Shown here piece by piece: positions 5,901 to 6,357 of a stretch of 6,357 bases of DNA (position 1 is its first letter; each line of letters begins with the position of its first letter). The translations under genes and the position numbers were made by a program. The stretch comes from DASPKW01 sp038244055 (GTDB lineage: Bacteria > Planctomycetota > Phycisphaerae > Tepidisphaerales > Tepidisphaeraceae). A model generated the notes under the pieces. That model saw only the letters and a list, made by a program, of their open reading frames with translations. It was not told where the DNA came from and made no database searches. Where the stretch lies: NCBI GenBank assembly GCA_038244055.1, contig JBBRTW010000426.1, positions 1-6,357 of the forward strand, in the 5' to 3' direction.

Positions 5901-6357
5901 ACCGGGCAATATCGCCTGGCGTACACGGTGACCGATGCGAAGAACCACGCGATCGAGGGCGGCTATGTCGTCACGGTTCGCGGCGACAAGTTCGACGGCA
6001 AGGAATTCCGCTTCAACGATCTCGAGCTGGTCACCGATCAGCGCGAGTACAAGGATGGTGGGAAAGTCGCGCTGATGGTCAACGCCAACCACGCCGATGC
6101 GGTGGTGGCGCTGTTCATCCGCCCGGCCAACGGCGTCTACCTGCCGCCCAAGATCATTCGCCTCAAGGGCAAGAGCACGGAAGAGGCGATCGAGATTTCC
6201 AAGAAGGACATGCCCAACATCTTCGTCGAGGCCCTGACGATCTCTGATGGCAAGGTTTATTCCGAAACCAAGGAAATCGTCGTTCCGCCGGAGAGCCGGA
6301 TTCTGAAGGTCGAGACGGTGGTGCAGAAGAAGGATTACAAGCCGGGCGAGAAGGTGA
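2913..6357 (+). CDS. Alpha-2-macroglobulin family protein (MG2 and bait-region domains), 3' end cut by the window
   Basis: The frame is open from ATG 2913 to the right edge: 1148 codons plus one base, with no stop. GAGGA at 2903-2907 gives a good ribosome-binding site. Residues 1-28 are a Sec-type signal (MKR, then a hydrophobic run, cleavage likely near VAA-Q24 or AA-A28) without a lipobox Cys. Residues about 30-450 are Ala/Gln/Lys-rich and look helical, TPR-like (for example GNWRDAYEGFSKLVLD and DTSAGWWKKAVALA). Macroglobulin-type beta domains follow. ITDRPVYRPGNTVKFKSW (659-676) is the classic MG2 signature; EEYKKPEFEVKVDAP (from 754) and KYYFGAPVTDAKVKY (785 onward) are the next conserved strands; 1035-1148 (LVTDQREYKDGGKVALMV, ending YKPGEKV) matches the start of the bait-region domain. 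Family members are exported protease traps; the thioester (CGEQ) region would lie beyond the window, so its presence is unknown. An unusual Trp/Tyr-rich segment spans 810-849. The gene probably has its own promoter after the repeat strip. Confidence 0.93.
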   Translation, partial: MKRSTVAGMGVILLSLAVGMVAAQIAAAPDRAVVKKAMTAGNWRDAYEGFSKLVLDPQDDPKQVGADLTNALQCLQRLGRNNEGDELREKVIAVHAKNWRLLQAAAETFLNDEHYGFVVAGKFERGGHRGGGKQVNSMERDRIRSMQLMVQAMGAVATEADKKAVATYFLRFSDMTMSGVDGQQAFRLQELSDLTALPDYEEGYFNRYSRGYARGGAPVDDAGKPIFYSLPKTWETAKNDGERWRFLLLQAMEYDPARTAEARTRFANFMDQQFAPRTMAQFGYGRMFGRQADDSKKDESGPYAVSTLKENETIARLATGIKRFELPDEFNYIKLYEQIAADDKAQWGLHALQELGREFEDRQQYDTSAGWWKKAVALATEQRDKQGANTPQWRSANNAVTQAQGRVDQILNNWGIFEPIGTQAAGKEAVFDFRFRNGNKVAFEAYEIDYRMLLADVQAYLKSNPPQLAWEKIAIDNIGYQLVEGKAAKYLGKQVAAWNKDLEPREKHFDRRITVTTPLKKSGAYFVKAKMDNGNLSHMVVWLTDSILVKKAIEGGSYYYMADATTGEPVGKATVDFFGYEQRHIKDRQFQIFTDQFAEKTDVDGQVIVKNKDPNQRMSWLITATDDTGRLATLGFSQIWQPRYPDYDEFYNQIRIFGITDRPVYRPGNTVKFKSWIAKSQYDQQGKSPFAGQSFVVNIHNPKGDKIYEKGYTLDEYGGCDGEIALPKDTTLGQYQIACFFNGNQQGGYGFRVEEYKKPEFEVKVDAPAEPVALGDKISATITAKYYFGAPVTDAKVKYKITRTTHQVDWFPIGRWDWMYGPGYWWFACDYNWYPGFGDWGCKRPYPIWINRPFAQPEIVMEREVPVGKDGTVKVEIDTAIAKAVHGDLDHQYSISAEVTDQSRRTIVGTGSVIAARKPFKVYAWVHRGYYRAGDVVEASFKAQTPDSKPVQGKGVLKLLKVTYDDKMKPVETEVQKWDLDTDAQGESRLQLKAAATGQYRLAYTVTDAKNHAIEGGYVVTVRGDKFDGKEFRFNDLELVTDQREYKDGGKVALMVNANHADAVVALFIRPANGVYLPPKIIRLKGKSTEEAIEISKKDMPNIFVEALTISDGKVYSETKEIVVPPESRILKVETVVQKKDYKPGEKV

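Noticed and set aside
2955..6092. Very long open frame (1045 codons) on the minus strand
   Set aside because: It lies antisense and codon-aligned to the alpha-2-macroglobulin gene. Its translation is Arg/Leu/Ile/His-rich without domain motifs, whereas the + frame has a signal peptide, ribosome-binding site and family signatures. High GC with biased third positions explains the lack of stops.

Overview
The window looks like a piece of a high-GC Planctomycetota chromosome. The main evidence is the end of a DUF1553-type protein followed by a Tat-exported DUF1501 protein, a gene pair that is greatly expanded in planctomycetes. A very large exported alpha-2-macroglobulin-like protein with a helical N-terminal half and the many repeat-filled gaps fit the same origin. 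All genes I accept are on the + strand.

Layout: 1-181 is the C-terminal end of a DUF1553-family protein. 182-414 is a gap dominated by an imperfect palindrome built from CGCAAAGA-like octamers. 415-1902 is a complete DUF1501 protein (495 aa). 1903-2264 has no gene and holds a G-rich heptamer array, a 114-bp nested palindrome and one copy (A) of a dispersed repeat. 2265-2480 is a small DUF104/AF2212-type antitoxin (71 aa). 2481-2912 has no convincing gene; it holds a doubtful 90-codon frame, a second copy (B) of the dispersed repeat, a strong GC hairpin, a 13-bp tandem repeat and a small hairpin. 2913 to the right edge is the first 1148 codons of an alpha-2-macroglobulin-family protein. It is open at the edge, so its C-terminal part, where a thioester motif would lie if present, is not visible.

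Functional reading: the DUF1553 and DUF1501 genes probably act in the same envelope or periplasmic pathway, which is still poorly defined in the literature. The alpha-2-macroglobulin-like protein is probably a separate envelope protein, possibly a protease trap. The antitoxin sits between them in a repeat-dense strip with no recognisable toxin partner, and is framed by two direct copies of a roughly 63-bp repeat. The most unusual part of the window is this strip (1903-2912): at least seven distinct repeats or palindromes in about 1 kb. I see no tRNA, rRNA, CRISPR array, transposase or integrase. I find no complete undescribed system; the best leads are the repeat-framed orphan antitoxin and the aromatic-rich insertion in the alpha-2-macroglobulin protein.
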